Part shown: positions 46,209 to 57,733 of the stretch, in pieces
How positions within the stretch are numbered: the stretch's first letter is position 1
Layout of the letters: every line of letters starts with the position of its first letter
Assembly: GCA_009192285.1 (NCBI GenBank)
Contig: WBVU01000008.1
Location: 1,498,370-1,562,369 of the forward strand
DNA length: 64,000 nt
DNA from: Morchella semilibera
Taxonomy: Eukaryota; Ascomycota; Pezizomycetes; Pezizales; Morchellaceae
Direction: 5' to 3'
Translations under genes and position numbers: made by a program
Notes under the pieces: model-generated
The model's input: the letters and a program-made list of their open reading frames with translations, nothing else
Told to the model about the DNA's origin: nothing
Databases searched by the model: none

Positions 46209-47604
46209 CATGGAGGTATATCAACAGATTCTTCTACCTACAGCTCTATCAGTGAGATTTTCTATAGGGTTGTGGAGAGTTGATATTTTTCCCCTAACAG
46301 ATGTCTAAAGTTAGTTATATTTTGTCTGATGATGATATAGCTGTTATAGATTGTCTCCCGGTGTTAAAGAGCTTGATTTCAACTTCTGATAGTATTGTAG
46401 GTGACAAAGGTTCTCGTGATTTTATTATACACTGGTCACGAAAGACAACTAAGTAGAGATGGGACAAGGATATTGGTATGATTAGAGACAAAGGCTATTA
46501 GAATATTCCTAGGTTTAAGTCCCTATTACTGGCTTTCCGGGTTGGACTTTTAGAAAATTTCTGCTGGTCGCTATGCAGAAACCACGAGAACCTTTGTCAC
46601 CCCACAATAAATTTTCGAAAGATTGTTTCGTCGTAGGGTTAGGGGTCGCTCAAATCTCGGAAACGTGTACGGAAAGTCGCCCAATCCCCCTGGTTACGCA
46701 TTTACTTAATCATTTATCATTTACATGATTTATTTAGGCATCTACAATTCATATACCGTCAGGCCGATGTCGCACGTTCCATGAGGGACTGCACGCCCAC
46801 TCATCGGGCAAGGCTAACTTCCGGGTGGAAACATCGCCGCTCTCCGCCCCCTCCTCCACTACATGACCCTCCCCCCCTATAGGATAGAAGGGGAATAGTC
46901 GACGCATTCGGCTGTGGCGCGGGGGTCTCGGTAGCTTAGCTCGCGCGGAGATATTCTTTCGAGGTTTTTGTATCCATATATATGGACAATCATGATTTTG
47001 AAGCAGCTGGTCTACACACGTCGCGATTGCCATGTAGATATATATTTCGAGTTGTATCTAGTCTCTTTGTCTGTTCCCGAAGCTCGCCACCTCTTGGCGC
47101 TGGTCCGACGCAGTGGTAATGAAAGAACTAGCTATGATTGGAACTATAATACTCCAAGAGAACAAGCACGGCCGGGGGGAGAGGGTCAGTTGAAGACGAG
47201 TGATGACCGTGACCTTAGATTTTCTCACTAGCAGGTGCCGAATACAAATGGAAAGATAGATTAGCAAGCTGAATTACAACGAGGCACACGTACGGGAATT
47301 AACATTTGAGTAGGTACTGCCGAGCTCAGTGTCAAATGCAGAGTGGCAACACCGGCAGACAGTGCGATATATAAATAGGGAGAAGCCCCAACTGTCCAAC
47401 TTCCAACCCCAAACCCCATGCCCCCAAACCCCGACTAGACGGGGCTACTCCCATCAACAAGCTCTACAGACAAAGCAGGGATTTCTGATTAATATGCATC
47501 GCCGTAATCAACTAGCGCACGACCATCCAACGTCTACATCGCCTAGCCTCATATGGCACATGAGTGCGACTACAAAGTAAAGAACTAGAGAAGTCCGTTC
47601 TACT
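46209..47604. other. intergenic, no supported gene
   Basis: No coding signal recognised. GGGTTAGGGG motif at ~46636. Confidence 0.45.
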
Positions 47605-47695
47605 AGTACTACGGGTGTGGGGTAAGTCTATAGACAGTGGTCGTGGTTGCAACATCGGTAGGTGTCTACATACTTACCCCTACACCCGTAGTACT
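47605..47695. repeat. ~90-nt hairpin element, copy B
   Basis: Arms 47605-47636 and 47663-47695 pair over ~30 positions with one bulged base and a two-base mismatch. Outer arm AGTACTACGGGTGT(A)GGGG TAAGT; inner stem ends TAGACA / TGTCTA. The loop contains TGGTTGCAAC. Related to copies A and C. Confidence 0.85.
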
Positions 47696-49996
47696 GACAG
47701 GAGCTATATCTAGGCATGACTTTCCTGCCTGTGTTGTCCAGGGATGCTAGGAGTCGGTTTAAAAACTCGCCTCGTATGCGGAATGGGTTATATCGCTGTG
47801 GCGTGGAGGCCGATAGCAGCTCCCCCGGCCCATCTGGCAATTAGATAAAACTATGAACGAGGGGTTTTCTGCAGTGCAAAGGATCTATATCTACTGTTTC
47901 TTCGGATACAAGGTTTCAGCTGCGGGCTGGGCAGAAAGTCGAGCACTTTGACCGAAAGTCCTAAGCCCCCCGGTGACTACATCACTGCGGCTGATTGCTG
48001 AAGGCAGCTAGACTTCTATCTAACCTGTCCGACTTTCTATTCACTGGCGCTCTGCTGAAACTCTCCAATGGCCTTCTCGCTGGTGCTTGGGGCGTTGGAT
48101 AGTCAAGAGTGCTTAAATATGGAACTGACCACCACCCCATGAAAGATGAGGGACCAGGCTCACCGTGAACTAAGGAATTAGATGAGGCCAGGAATGGGGG
48201 AAATGAGGTCGTGGTGGTCGGCTATAGGGCAACGAAGACCGCCATCCCTTGGGGTAAATGCCCATATCCCTAGTCGCCATGGGTCAAATATCAACTCGCT
48301 GTAGCCGGTTGATGCACATCGATAGCAAGCTCATATCCTACATGAGCCTGGTTTTTTATTGGCTTGATTACTAACTACTCCACTTATAAGCAAGGGAGAT
48401 AGCTTTGTGAACGCGTGCACGGCGCAAGCCACAGGCTGCTAAGGTCTCTCAAGAGGGTTGCCCTTTCACAGCTACCACGCCTTTGTTTGCAAGATGCTCT
48501 GGGCTGCCACAAGCAGTCAAATTCTCAAGCTCCCGCCCCATGACTGACAAAGCACACCGTCCTCCCTACTAACCAATAGAGAATGGTTGATGAATCAAAG
48601 GATGGGTGTGCTGACATGTGGTAAGGCAAGAAATTATTATAGGGAAACAAACGTGGGAACGAATCAACAGTTCAAGAAGTGTACGTCTGAATTTCACGCC
48701 CTTTCTAAAGAATTTGCGTGGGTAATTTATCCTGCAATGCTTTCTACAGCTGGTAGTGCTACTCACTGTGTTGCCCAAATACATTCCCTAGCACAGCCTC
48801 TGCACTTCTAGAGTAAAGATAATACTCACTTGTATCTGACTATTCTCCCAGGGGTAACAAGGGGGAGCCGATTCCAAGAGCAAGCCATCGGTCAAAGGCT
48901 TACATTCCGTGGCAGCACCGATCGTTTCTTTCCTGTTGCGGACTATTCTCTACCGAGTCCACTTGGATTGGTGAACACCCTGTTCGTGCCTAATCCACCA
49001 TGACAAACAGCGTGTTGTCCATTTCACCTTTCTCATCATCCTGTCAAAAACTAGCTTACCTTCCTTCTTCAATCTCTTCCCCACTTCTAGTAACCCCGCA
49101 CTTATCTTCAGTATTCCAACCGCAACCTGAATATGATTTGCAAATCTACAACTATCGGTATCATCCACTCTATCTAGGCATCAAAGGGAAACGTTCCAAG
49201 AATGAGTGCTATTCCAAAGATCCAGACATTTTATTTGTCTGGCAGCTTTAGGATGGCGTAGTATCATTGAATGGGACGGCATAGGAAGGTGTAGGAAGCG
49301 AAAATTAGCAAACAGGACCGGCAAACAGAGCTTCTAACAGCGTCGGCGAAGAAAGCTTCCGTACAATTGCGAATTCAAGTATCGCCCATAGGAGATGCTT
49401 GGGAGCTGGCACTCTTTGTAAGCCTTTGAGGAAATACTAGAAACACCACAACGAAACAGGATTACACTATGTATGTTTTGCATTTTAGTCTCCTTACTGT
49501 TGCTACTTTAATCTCGATAAAAATACGCCCACCACCCCACCGCACAAGCGCCAGGCCGCGAACGACCTCGCTTAGAGTAATTCAGCAACAAGGAAGACCT
49601 CCTGAACACCAAACCCTAACCCATATCTAAATCGAGTGTTGCACTCCTCTGGTTGCAGGTTTCCTCGAACTTAACACGGAGCTTACTATCACTGATATCA
49701 TCGGCACGTTAACAAGCAGGTAGTTGTGCCAAGGCTGTGCCCCTCATGCACGAGGTAGTAAGCATTAAGGGCAAATATTACCTCACCTCTCTGCATTGGC
49801 CAATGATCTGCCGGTTGCTTACCAGAGGACATCATTGTGAGACCCTGCTAGAGTCCTATTGGGGATTACATGTGATGTCAGATGCGGAGATGGGGTTTGC
49901 CACTTCGTGGTAGAGTCAGCAATTACTGAGTGATAGTATATATCTGCCCTTGCAATCCACTCCCTGGCTCTTTCCTACGCAACGATATCATCCAAC
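47696..49996. other. intergenic, no supported gene
   Basis: Upstream region of the FAD oxidase gene. Short telomere-like AAACCCTAACCC at ~49613. No gene recognised. Confidence 0.45.
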
Positions 49997-51782
49997 ATGA
50001 GGTTCTTTTCTAGTGCACTCACTGCAGTTCCTTTATTCTTCGCAGCCGGTAGTAGAGCTTGCGAGAACGAGCCCCTCCTCTACCATGACTCCATGACCAC
50101 ATGTAGTAATATAAGGCCCGATCTGGGTCCCCGCCTCTCACCTAACGCAACCATCGTACTCAAGTGTGACAACACCACACTGTTTGAGGAACTCACCTAT
50201 CGCTACGCTACCGTCCATCCCCACATCACAGCCGTCGTCAGTGTCGGTGAAGGAGACGATGTCGGGGAGATTGTATATCCCTCTCAATCACTTCCCCTTC
50301 TAGATACGATGTGCTTACTAAAACCTATGGGTATAAAACAATAGATCAAGTATGCACTAGAAACAGGGCATGAAGTCCTTGCTGGAAGCCGTCTCCATGG
50401 TTGGTCCGAGTCGCTTAACCGTGTAAAGAATGCAATCATGATCGATATATCCACTCTTGTTGATATCGATATAGACACCCCCGAAAACACGGTTACTGTC
50501 GGCGGGGGTGTTAATGTTGGTGAGATCATGGCTGCGCTTCAGGCTGTTGGGAAGGAGACTCGTAAGTACTACGCATTATATCTGTCCATGTGGGTGGGTT
50601 GGTTCTAAGGGGTTGTACCGCAGCAACTGGTGGCTGTGACTGCGTTGGTTTCCTCGGTGTGACACTCGGCGGAGGCCATGGCCGTCTGCAGGGCATTCAC
50701 GGCCTAATGGCCGACAATCTCCTCTCCGTACAGCTTACCACCGCTACCGGCGAGGCTATTACCGTCTCAGATACTACTAACCCAGAACTCTTTTGGGCTC
50801 TAAGGGGGGCCGGCCAGAACTTTGGCATAGTCACAGAAGCGACCTACCGCATATATGATGCGACCAACGGAGGTGTACAATTTGTTGCCGACATCACCTA
50901 CGACACTACGCTACTTCCGGAGGTCTTTGAAGCGTTAAACAAGTTTGACGTCCCAGCCGAGACTACTGTCTTGGTTGCGTTCTTTGTTGATCCGGTGGCC
51001 ATGTTGGTGAGTTTTATCCCTTCAAACCTAACCAGCTTGGTGAACAACATGTAGTAATATCATCTTACCGACGGTGTATAGCCACAATTGTATATGAACT
51101 TCGTCTCCTCCATCCCCGAAGCAGATGCGCGTTCTCAATATCACTCGGTGTTTGGCCACATCCCATACCTCTCAATGAACGAGATGGTCCTGCCATGGGC
51201 GAGCGTCAACGGCATGGGCATCGGCCAGGTTGCCTGTGCAAGCCGCGTCCGAGTGCAGGCAAGCGGTGTGTCAACAAAGGGTTGGCATCTCCCGTCGATC
51301 GAGCTCATGTACGAAAGTTTCGTAGATCTTGTTTCTGATCCTGTGTGGGCGGGCGCTGCGGTCCTCTTCGAGTCGTATTCTGTGAAGGGTGTGCAGGCTG
51401 TGCCACCAGAGACCACAGCCTACCCTTGGCGAGACGAGACCGGTATTATGTATGCTTTGACCTGATCTCTACCACTCTTACCTTGGCACCGGAAGTGCTG
51501 ACTAGCTGAATAAACAGACTCTTGAGTGCGGCGTATCAGAACGCCACGCTTGATACAGCGGCGGATGACTGGCTCAAGGAAGGCATGGCAATTCTGCATC
51601 CTGACAGCGGCTTCAGTAGGCCGGCTGTATACATGAACTACGCGAAGGGTACGGAGGGCTTCGGTGCCATGTACGGATATGAGAGGTGGCGGCAAGAAAA
51701 GCTGAAAGATTTAAAGAAGAAGTGGGATCCAGGCTGCATGTTCAGCGGGTATAACCCGATACCGATCCAATGCGAGGTGTAA
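49997..51782 (+). CDS. secreted FAD-linked oxidoreductase, VAO/berberine-bridge type (502 aa, five exons)
   Basis: Exons 49997-50272, 50345-50561, 50624-51006, 51082-51449, 51518-51782; introns 72, 62, 75, 68 nt, all GT-AG with matching phases. A signal peptide is likely at 1-21 (MRFFSSALTAVPLFFAAGSRA). The FAD-binding (PCMH) domain covers ~65-240: YALETGHEVLAGSRLHGWSE, ENTVTVGGGVNVGEIM, CDCVGFLGVTLGGGHGRLQG, LFWALRGAGQNFGIVTEATY. The C-terminal BBE segment has YMNYAKG and WDPGCMFSGYNP. Such enzymes oxidise carbohydrates, alkaloids or polyketides with O2 through FAD. H110 and C169 lie 59 residues apart, as in bicovalently flavinylated members, though the usual GGHG before the His is changed to SRLHG. 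Substrate cannot be predicted. It stands alone, without visible biosynthetic neighbours. Confidence 0.86.
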
Positions 51783-53239
51783 TCGGGAGTCAGTTTTTCG
51801 TGGCGCCTTGTTTAAAATTACTAGCTTTCTTTTGTGATTTGGCATTTAGTGAATTTGAAAACAATGACACTAAAAGCCTCGCGATTTATATCTCCGCCTA
51901 TGAGACAGCAATAGTGACCACCTATCAATTGAACCTCCCCGTGATTCCCGAGTGATCCACCATGACTCACTCCCCACTCGCGAGTATTACCCCATAACGC
52001 CACCTCTTACGATCTCCCAGGATACACGCTATACATACAGAGTATGCTGGTACCTATTCTCGCATCATTAAAGGGGTTAATTGTGGTTTAGTGTCAATTG
52101 ACCACCCAATGTGGCACACGTTTCCTCTAACGTGTTTCACCGGGAAAGAGATCGTCACCGGGAAAGCAACCGGGTCCCGTTGGTGGAAGGTGATAGGACT
52201 AAAGTTCAATCTAATACGAAGTCAAATATGTTGGAGATACCTTTTGGGTGATATTTACTTAGGGTAGTGTGTGTGGTGGGGGTACTTTCAAAGGACCCAA
52301 AAGGAGGAGAAGAAATTATGTATGTATTATGACAACCATCCTTCGCCACTCAGCCTTAGCAAATATGTATCATCCAAAATGGTCAAAAGACATATAAAGG
52401 GTGTTTCTGGGCACTTGACCCGCTCCGGTCTCAAAATCTGAAAACTCCTGTTGTCATGGCTGATTGATCGCTTACCTGGTGATGATTGCTTTCCCGGTGG
52501 AACACGTTACGGCTTAGGCGAGGCAGCCCTTCAATGACCGAAATCCTACGAATGGGCCGCTATCACATGTGGTGACCTGGTTTACACTGAACCCTCTAGG
52601 TCGAACCAAACCCAATCATAACAGGAATTTTAAGCCCACACACCTCTCCAACCTCTCCACCTCTCACACTCCCGGCCCTCCTAATCTGAAAACTCCGGCC
52701 CCGGACCCTTATACCGTATCCGTGACCTTACATACCAAGTCCCCCATCAACGGGCACCCGGGTGGTGTACTCCCCCGCACCGTGCCTTCACCTGCAGGAC
52801 GCGGCAATGTTGTTTATATAGAGTTTTATTATCTCATGATCAATAACAAGGCGGATAGCGGTCTTGCCCGCTACTCGATAGGAATAAACGAACGAGTATA
52901 GAACTGCCAGCTAATTCGTTACACCGGTACACCCAGCTACGATGGGAACCAAAGGATTGGTCACTTCATTCGTGAAATACGAAATATAAGAGGCGCCGCA
53001 ATATACCCCCAGTGCCTTTGCCAATTTAGTTTCTCAACGGCCTACATACAGCTCAGATATTGGGATAGAACACTTTTAACTCTCCCCGTTATCTCCCCAC
53101 TGAGCTTCACCTTCATCTCCGCTCCACCCTACTGCATGGATGCTACCTCACTTTCATCCCTCCTATCAAAACCTCCCATTACTAAACACCCGAGGTGATA
53201 TCCCTGGCACAGCTCGAGTACAGGCGATGCGCCTATCCA
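51783..53239. other. intergenic, no supported gene
   Basis: The 110-codon plus-strand frame at 52569-52901 has no recognisable motif and is Pro/Thr-rich; not called. No other coding signal. Confidence 0.45.
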
Positions 53240-56076
53240 TCACCACGTCATCCATTTTACCCACTCCCCATTGTGAACATGGTTCATTGTAAGAAACTCG
53301 TGATTGTTATAGTAGGGAGGTAATGTTCGTAGTCGCTCAGATACCTCCTTGTGCCCTCCCCTGTCTGACAGATTCACCGGTCGGTTTCCGTCTCGATCCT
53401 GTATCGCGCGGTCAGCATCATTATTGAGGAGGAAGTCCACAACCTCTAGCCTCCCGTCCTTGGCGGCGAGATGCAGAGCAGTTTGTCCCGTTTTGCAAAC
53501 AGCATCAATACTAGCTCCTTCGGCCACAAGCTTCTTCGCAGCATCGAGATGACCACCCATGGAAGCGAGATGAAGCGCGGTCCGTTGAAAGGCATCTCTG
53601 TCCATGGTATCTGCGCCACTATTTAAGAGAAGTCCCATTATGGAGGCCTGTCCCCTGAGGGCTGCAGAATGAAGTGGAGTCCAACCATTCCTCCCCAAGG
53701 GACTGATGTCCGACCCTCTCGAGAGAAGAACCTTGACCATGTTCTCCTCTCCGCTCCATGTTGCGAGATGAAGGGGGGTGTCCATGTCAGAGCCTTTTCC
53801 GTCCACATCAGCTCCTCGGCTCAGCAGCAGCTCGAGCATTTCGATATGTCCACCTGAGATTGCGAACATGAGCGGGGTGAGTGGATCCGGGCCGGTGGAG
53901 ATTGCATTGATGTCCGCCCCCTTTCCCAGAACATATTCCGCCATAAAACTATCACCGGTGAAGGCAGCGGTATGGAGTGCGCTCATTCCCTTACTAGTTG
54001 CGTCAATGTTGGCGCCGTTCTCCAGTAAAAGATCGACCATAGGGAAGTCATGCACCCGAAGGGCTATGTGAAGTGGTGTGTCTCCCTCCCTATTGACGGC
54101 TGCGGTGTACGCGCCCTTCTGCAGGAGCAATTGGGCGGATGCTCTATCGCTGTTTGCCACCGCTAGGTGCAATAGCGTTGTTCCCCGTTCGTGCATTTCA
54201 TTGATGTTAATACTCCCTTGCTTTATAGCTCGGTTCAGGTCTGTGACGTTGCGGGTTTTGATGGCTTTGTAGGCAGAGACTGGACCTTCTGTTAAGATAC
54301 CGGTGGTTAAAATTGACACTTTTGCCTTCATGACATTTGCAGGTGGTTATACTCATTGCAATGTACTCTTCAAGGTAACCAACAACAGTTTTGTACGTTG
54401 GGTCCCCCCTGACCTTGAACTTTACCATCATCGTATGATCCCCGTCCACCGGCAGTGTTTTTTCAATGCTTCTCGGGAGCTGCAGGACGGATGATTGCTC
54501 CTCAACAGCGGTGAAGAATTCGCCGGATCGAGACCAGACTCCATTAGAATCCTAGAAGTGGGTTAGTTGAAATCCATGCATATTTCCCCGAGGGCAATCG
54601 CATGAACCTACCTGCTTGAGCTTCCTGCTTCTGTCCTTTTCCTTGAAATTGACGATTTTGAGATCTATAGAGACCGAGTAGTTGATGAACCTTTCCAACT
54701 CACGCCTGAGCTCCTCCGAGCCACTGGTCAGTGACTCGACAAGCTTCAAGCGTTGTGACCGAGGGCCTATCATGTTGAGGATATCATCCACCAACATACC
54801 CCTATGTGGCGTCCCAAAAAATAGCGTTGCTCTGGTTTGTTGGAAGAGCGCTTCCTCCATCTCTTCGTCTTCTTTCGCTTTAACAAGGGCCTAAACGGAT
54901 CAGGGATTTACTCGATACTAACTAGCAGGATTGTATCCTACCTGGACAATAATCGTCCCACCAAAGCTATGCCCAATAAATACGATTGGCCGTTGTTGTT
55001 CCTATATGTACTCATACCGCGCATTAGTGTACCCGCCGGCGAGACTAACATCACCGATGCACATGGTCCTAATACCTCAGGTGACTTCCTAGCCTTCTTT
55101 AACTCCTCCAAGAATCTTTCAGTATAATCCGGAATACTATGGGATGCCTGATTATCGGGTCTGAGGCTGGAGTCATATCCGTATATCATTGTCCTGCAAT
55201 GCGGTAAATCCTCCGCAAGGAAGTGACGTAGCCACATCATTCGCCGCCCATTGCTACCCATCTTACCCGCCCATGATCCGTACGCATGGCCGTTTAGACC
55301 ACATATGGCGACGATGCTACACATGAATGTCAGACATTAAACCTCCCCCCCCCACCCGGGAATCAATAAGCAGGCTTTTTAATGGGCCGACAGGATATAT
55401 GAGATCAATTGAGCAAACAAGATCCACCACCACTGCTAGGAAAGCACTTTTTACCTGATTCAAGTTCAAGCTGAATAGATACAATTAGCAAGCCCATATA
55501 TTATTTCTTCTATGACCGGCCCTCATGTTAAATGGTCCAGTCGGACCGGGCCGGGCCACCGTCAAATATCAACGAGCTTAGCCCATTAAAAAGCCTGTGA
55601 CAATAAGGTCTGCAATGTACTCACTCAGCCTTGATCAAGCCAGACGTTGGATACATCTGTGTTAGACCGTGAAAATCTTTATCGATGCCCACCCTACGCC
55701 CTCCCACAAATAACTCATCGAACACGTCTCTATGCTGCAGGTTCATCAGCTCCCTTGGTGCACTGGGGCGGAACTGAACGACTGCCGTCTGAGTACGCTG
55801 ATCCGGAGAAGGGCACAACGTTACTTCGGTGTCGTCGAGGGTGACATTCTCTTCCGCAAAGGCGGAGGAGATGGCGGCGCTGAGCTCCGCAGCTGTGGTT
55901 GCTATGGGGATCTCGGTTATGCGAAAGACATCGCGGCTAATGAGTGGTGAAGGAGCATCAGGAGCTATACAGGGGGCGAGCACTGTTTCTGTTCTGCCTT
56001 CCTCGCCGGCGGGAGGTGGCCTCCAGAGGTTAAAGGGGTTCAACGAACCTAAAAGCTTCTGTTGAAATGGCAGCAT
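53240..56076 (-). CDS. alpha/beta-hydrolase (DUF676/SERAC1-like) with ankyrin repeats (759 aa, six exons)
   Basis: Exons 56076-55625, 55316-55076, 55001-54942, 54890-54612, 54551-54353, 54288-53240; introns 308, 74, 51, 60 and 64 nt with matching phases. Residues ~40-150 form an N-terminal alpha+beta region seen in fungal LipA-like receptors. The hydrolase follows: DIVAICGLNGHAYGSW, MIYGYDSSL, PIVFIGHSFGG (nucleophile S243), LFFGTPHRG (~274-282), then WSRSGEFFTAVEEQSSVLQL and PVDGDHTMMVKFKVRG. Residues ~415-735 are about nine ankyrin repeats (TPLHIALRVHDFPMVDLLLE, ALHLAAKDGRLEVVDFLLNN). In fungi this hydrolase often sits on NB-ARC or NACHT receptors; here it passes directly to ankyrins, with no P-loop seen. 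The fifth donor (GTATAA) is the least certain; GTTACC slightly upstream also keeps frame. A role in recognition or lipid signalling is inferred. Confidence 0.84.
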
Positions 56077-57368
56077 CGTGATAGAGATCTGAGGATGCTT
56101 TTTGAAGGGAACAAGTAGATGTTGAATATCAATAGAGGATAATCACGTGCTAGATCACTTATTTAATTCACTACCCCGCACCCATCGTGTGGACTGGTTA
56201 TTGGATAACTGTGCATCTCAGCTTATCGGTTGCCTTGCTAATGGTTGCCTTGTTGATGGCCGTCTTGGCCGGGTGCGACCTACCCATCAAAGAGGCTTTC
56301 GGTTGACCTGAATGTATCTCCCTCAAAGTGTATGTCCACATGCATAGATGCAACGCATGATGGCCTTTCTAAACCCAAAGTGAAAGGAGACTCCTGCAGC
56401 CAGATGAGAGGCGGGACGGGGTTGTACACCCGTGTCCAACAAGTCCTGCGACAGTATGACAACGCGATCGAAGCACATGAGTTTGAAAATTAGAACGATA
56501 GAAAATATTAGAGAGGATTTTTCATATCTCTAAATATCAAGAAAATATTATTGAATAACTCACCTCCAAATTAGAAACCCTAAAATGTCAACTTGACACA
56601 AGACAAGTAATTTACCACACAAAGCGATTTTTGTCTATGGAAACTAGTAGAGCAGTGGAAGGTCCGGCGAGGCTTGGCATTCCTTACTAGCAAATTGAAG
56701 CAGATCTTTTAGTTGGAATTCCGGTTCGGAGGCTATTGCCTCGTTATACCCTCCGTCTTGCCCGACCCTCCACCGCCCTATGTTAGATAGAAATATTTAG
56801 TTTAAGGTATAGATATTCATTGATCAGATTTACAGGATTTCTTTAATAATGTACCATAAAAGAAATATTATGCCCCAAATTTCATAGATGACTATTTTCA
56901 ATCCCTACTAGACCAAAGTCAATAATTATCTTGTTTTACGGTCTGTTCGGTTGACACAAAAATCCATAGATTGGCTGCAATCTATGGATTGGGCCTAATA
57001 AAATAATCACCTCCAGAGGTGTTTTTTTTTTTCAATCTATGGATTGCAACCAACGCCTAAGTTTGCTTGATTCTAACCAGTGAGAGTACGGAATTCCAGC
57101 CCGGCCCCGCTCGTTATTAGAAACCTTAGGCCAACCATCACCTTTGGTCAAAATTACTAGTTGCAGGGATCTTTTTGCTGGGTGGGCAAACAGCATTTCT
57201 CAAAATTGATTCTTGGCCTAAAATCTCTATTGTCCAGTTTTTGCGGTACTGACTGAGCGGGCATTTTGTTAGATGCGGAGGTAAAAACATGACCTATCAC
57301 GCACCCCATTGTGTTCAGTTCAATATATGAAGCACTCTGTGACCAACATCCTGAGTTTGAGCAACAAT
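56077..57368. other. intergenic, contains a small inverted-repeat element
   Basis: No gene. At 56939-57063, AATCCATAGATTG (56961) is followed by its inverse CAATCTATGGATTG (56978) and a second direct copy (57033), separated by a T12 run, with weakly matching GGTTG/CAACC ends: probably a decayed MITE. Confidence 0.5.
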
Positions 57369-57457
57369 GTACTACGGTGTGAAGGGTAAGTGAGTAGAAC
57401 TCGGCGGTGCGGTTTGCGTTGCTACGTTCTACTCACTTACCCTTGACACCGTAGTAC
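57369..57457. repeat. ~90-nt hairpin element, copy C
   Basis: 32-nt arms (57369-57400 and 57426-57457) complementary at 31 positions, loop 25 nt. Outer arm GTACTACGGTGTGAAGGGTA; inner stem GTGAGTAGAAC / GTTCTACTCAC. Related to copies A and B by the outer arm, not by the inner stem. Confidence 0.85.
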
Positions 57458-57733
57458 TTCTTGCCATAGAAAGAGGTCTGGGAGCATCACCTAAAATCAA
57501 TTTACATAGAGAATACATTGAGTCTATTATTTTATGTAGAGAGAGATCTACCACTTTGTTGGTGATGACTTCATTCGCTACCAACAAGGAAAAAGAAATT
57601 TATCATTTACTCATCCACCAGATAAAGTATGATGCTCGCTTAGCTCACAACCAACTACAGCTCAACACAATGTAATGTACTTAACCCCCCACTCCCCCCC
57701 ACCACCCCACCTCTCCTCCGCAACGGAACAAAC

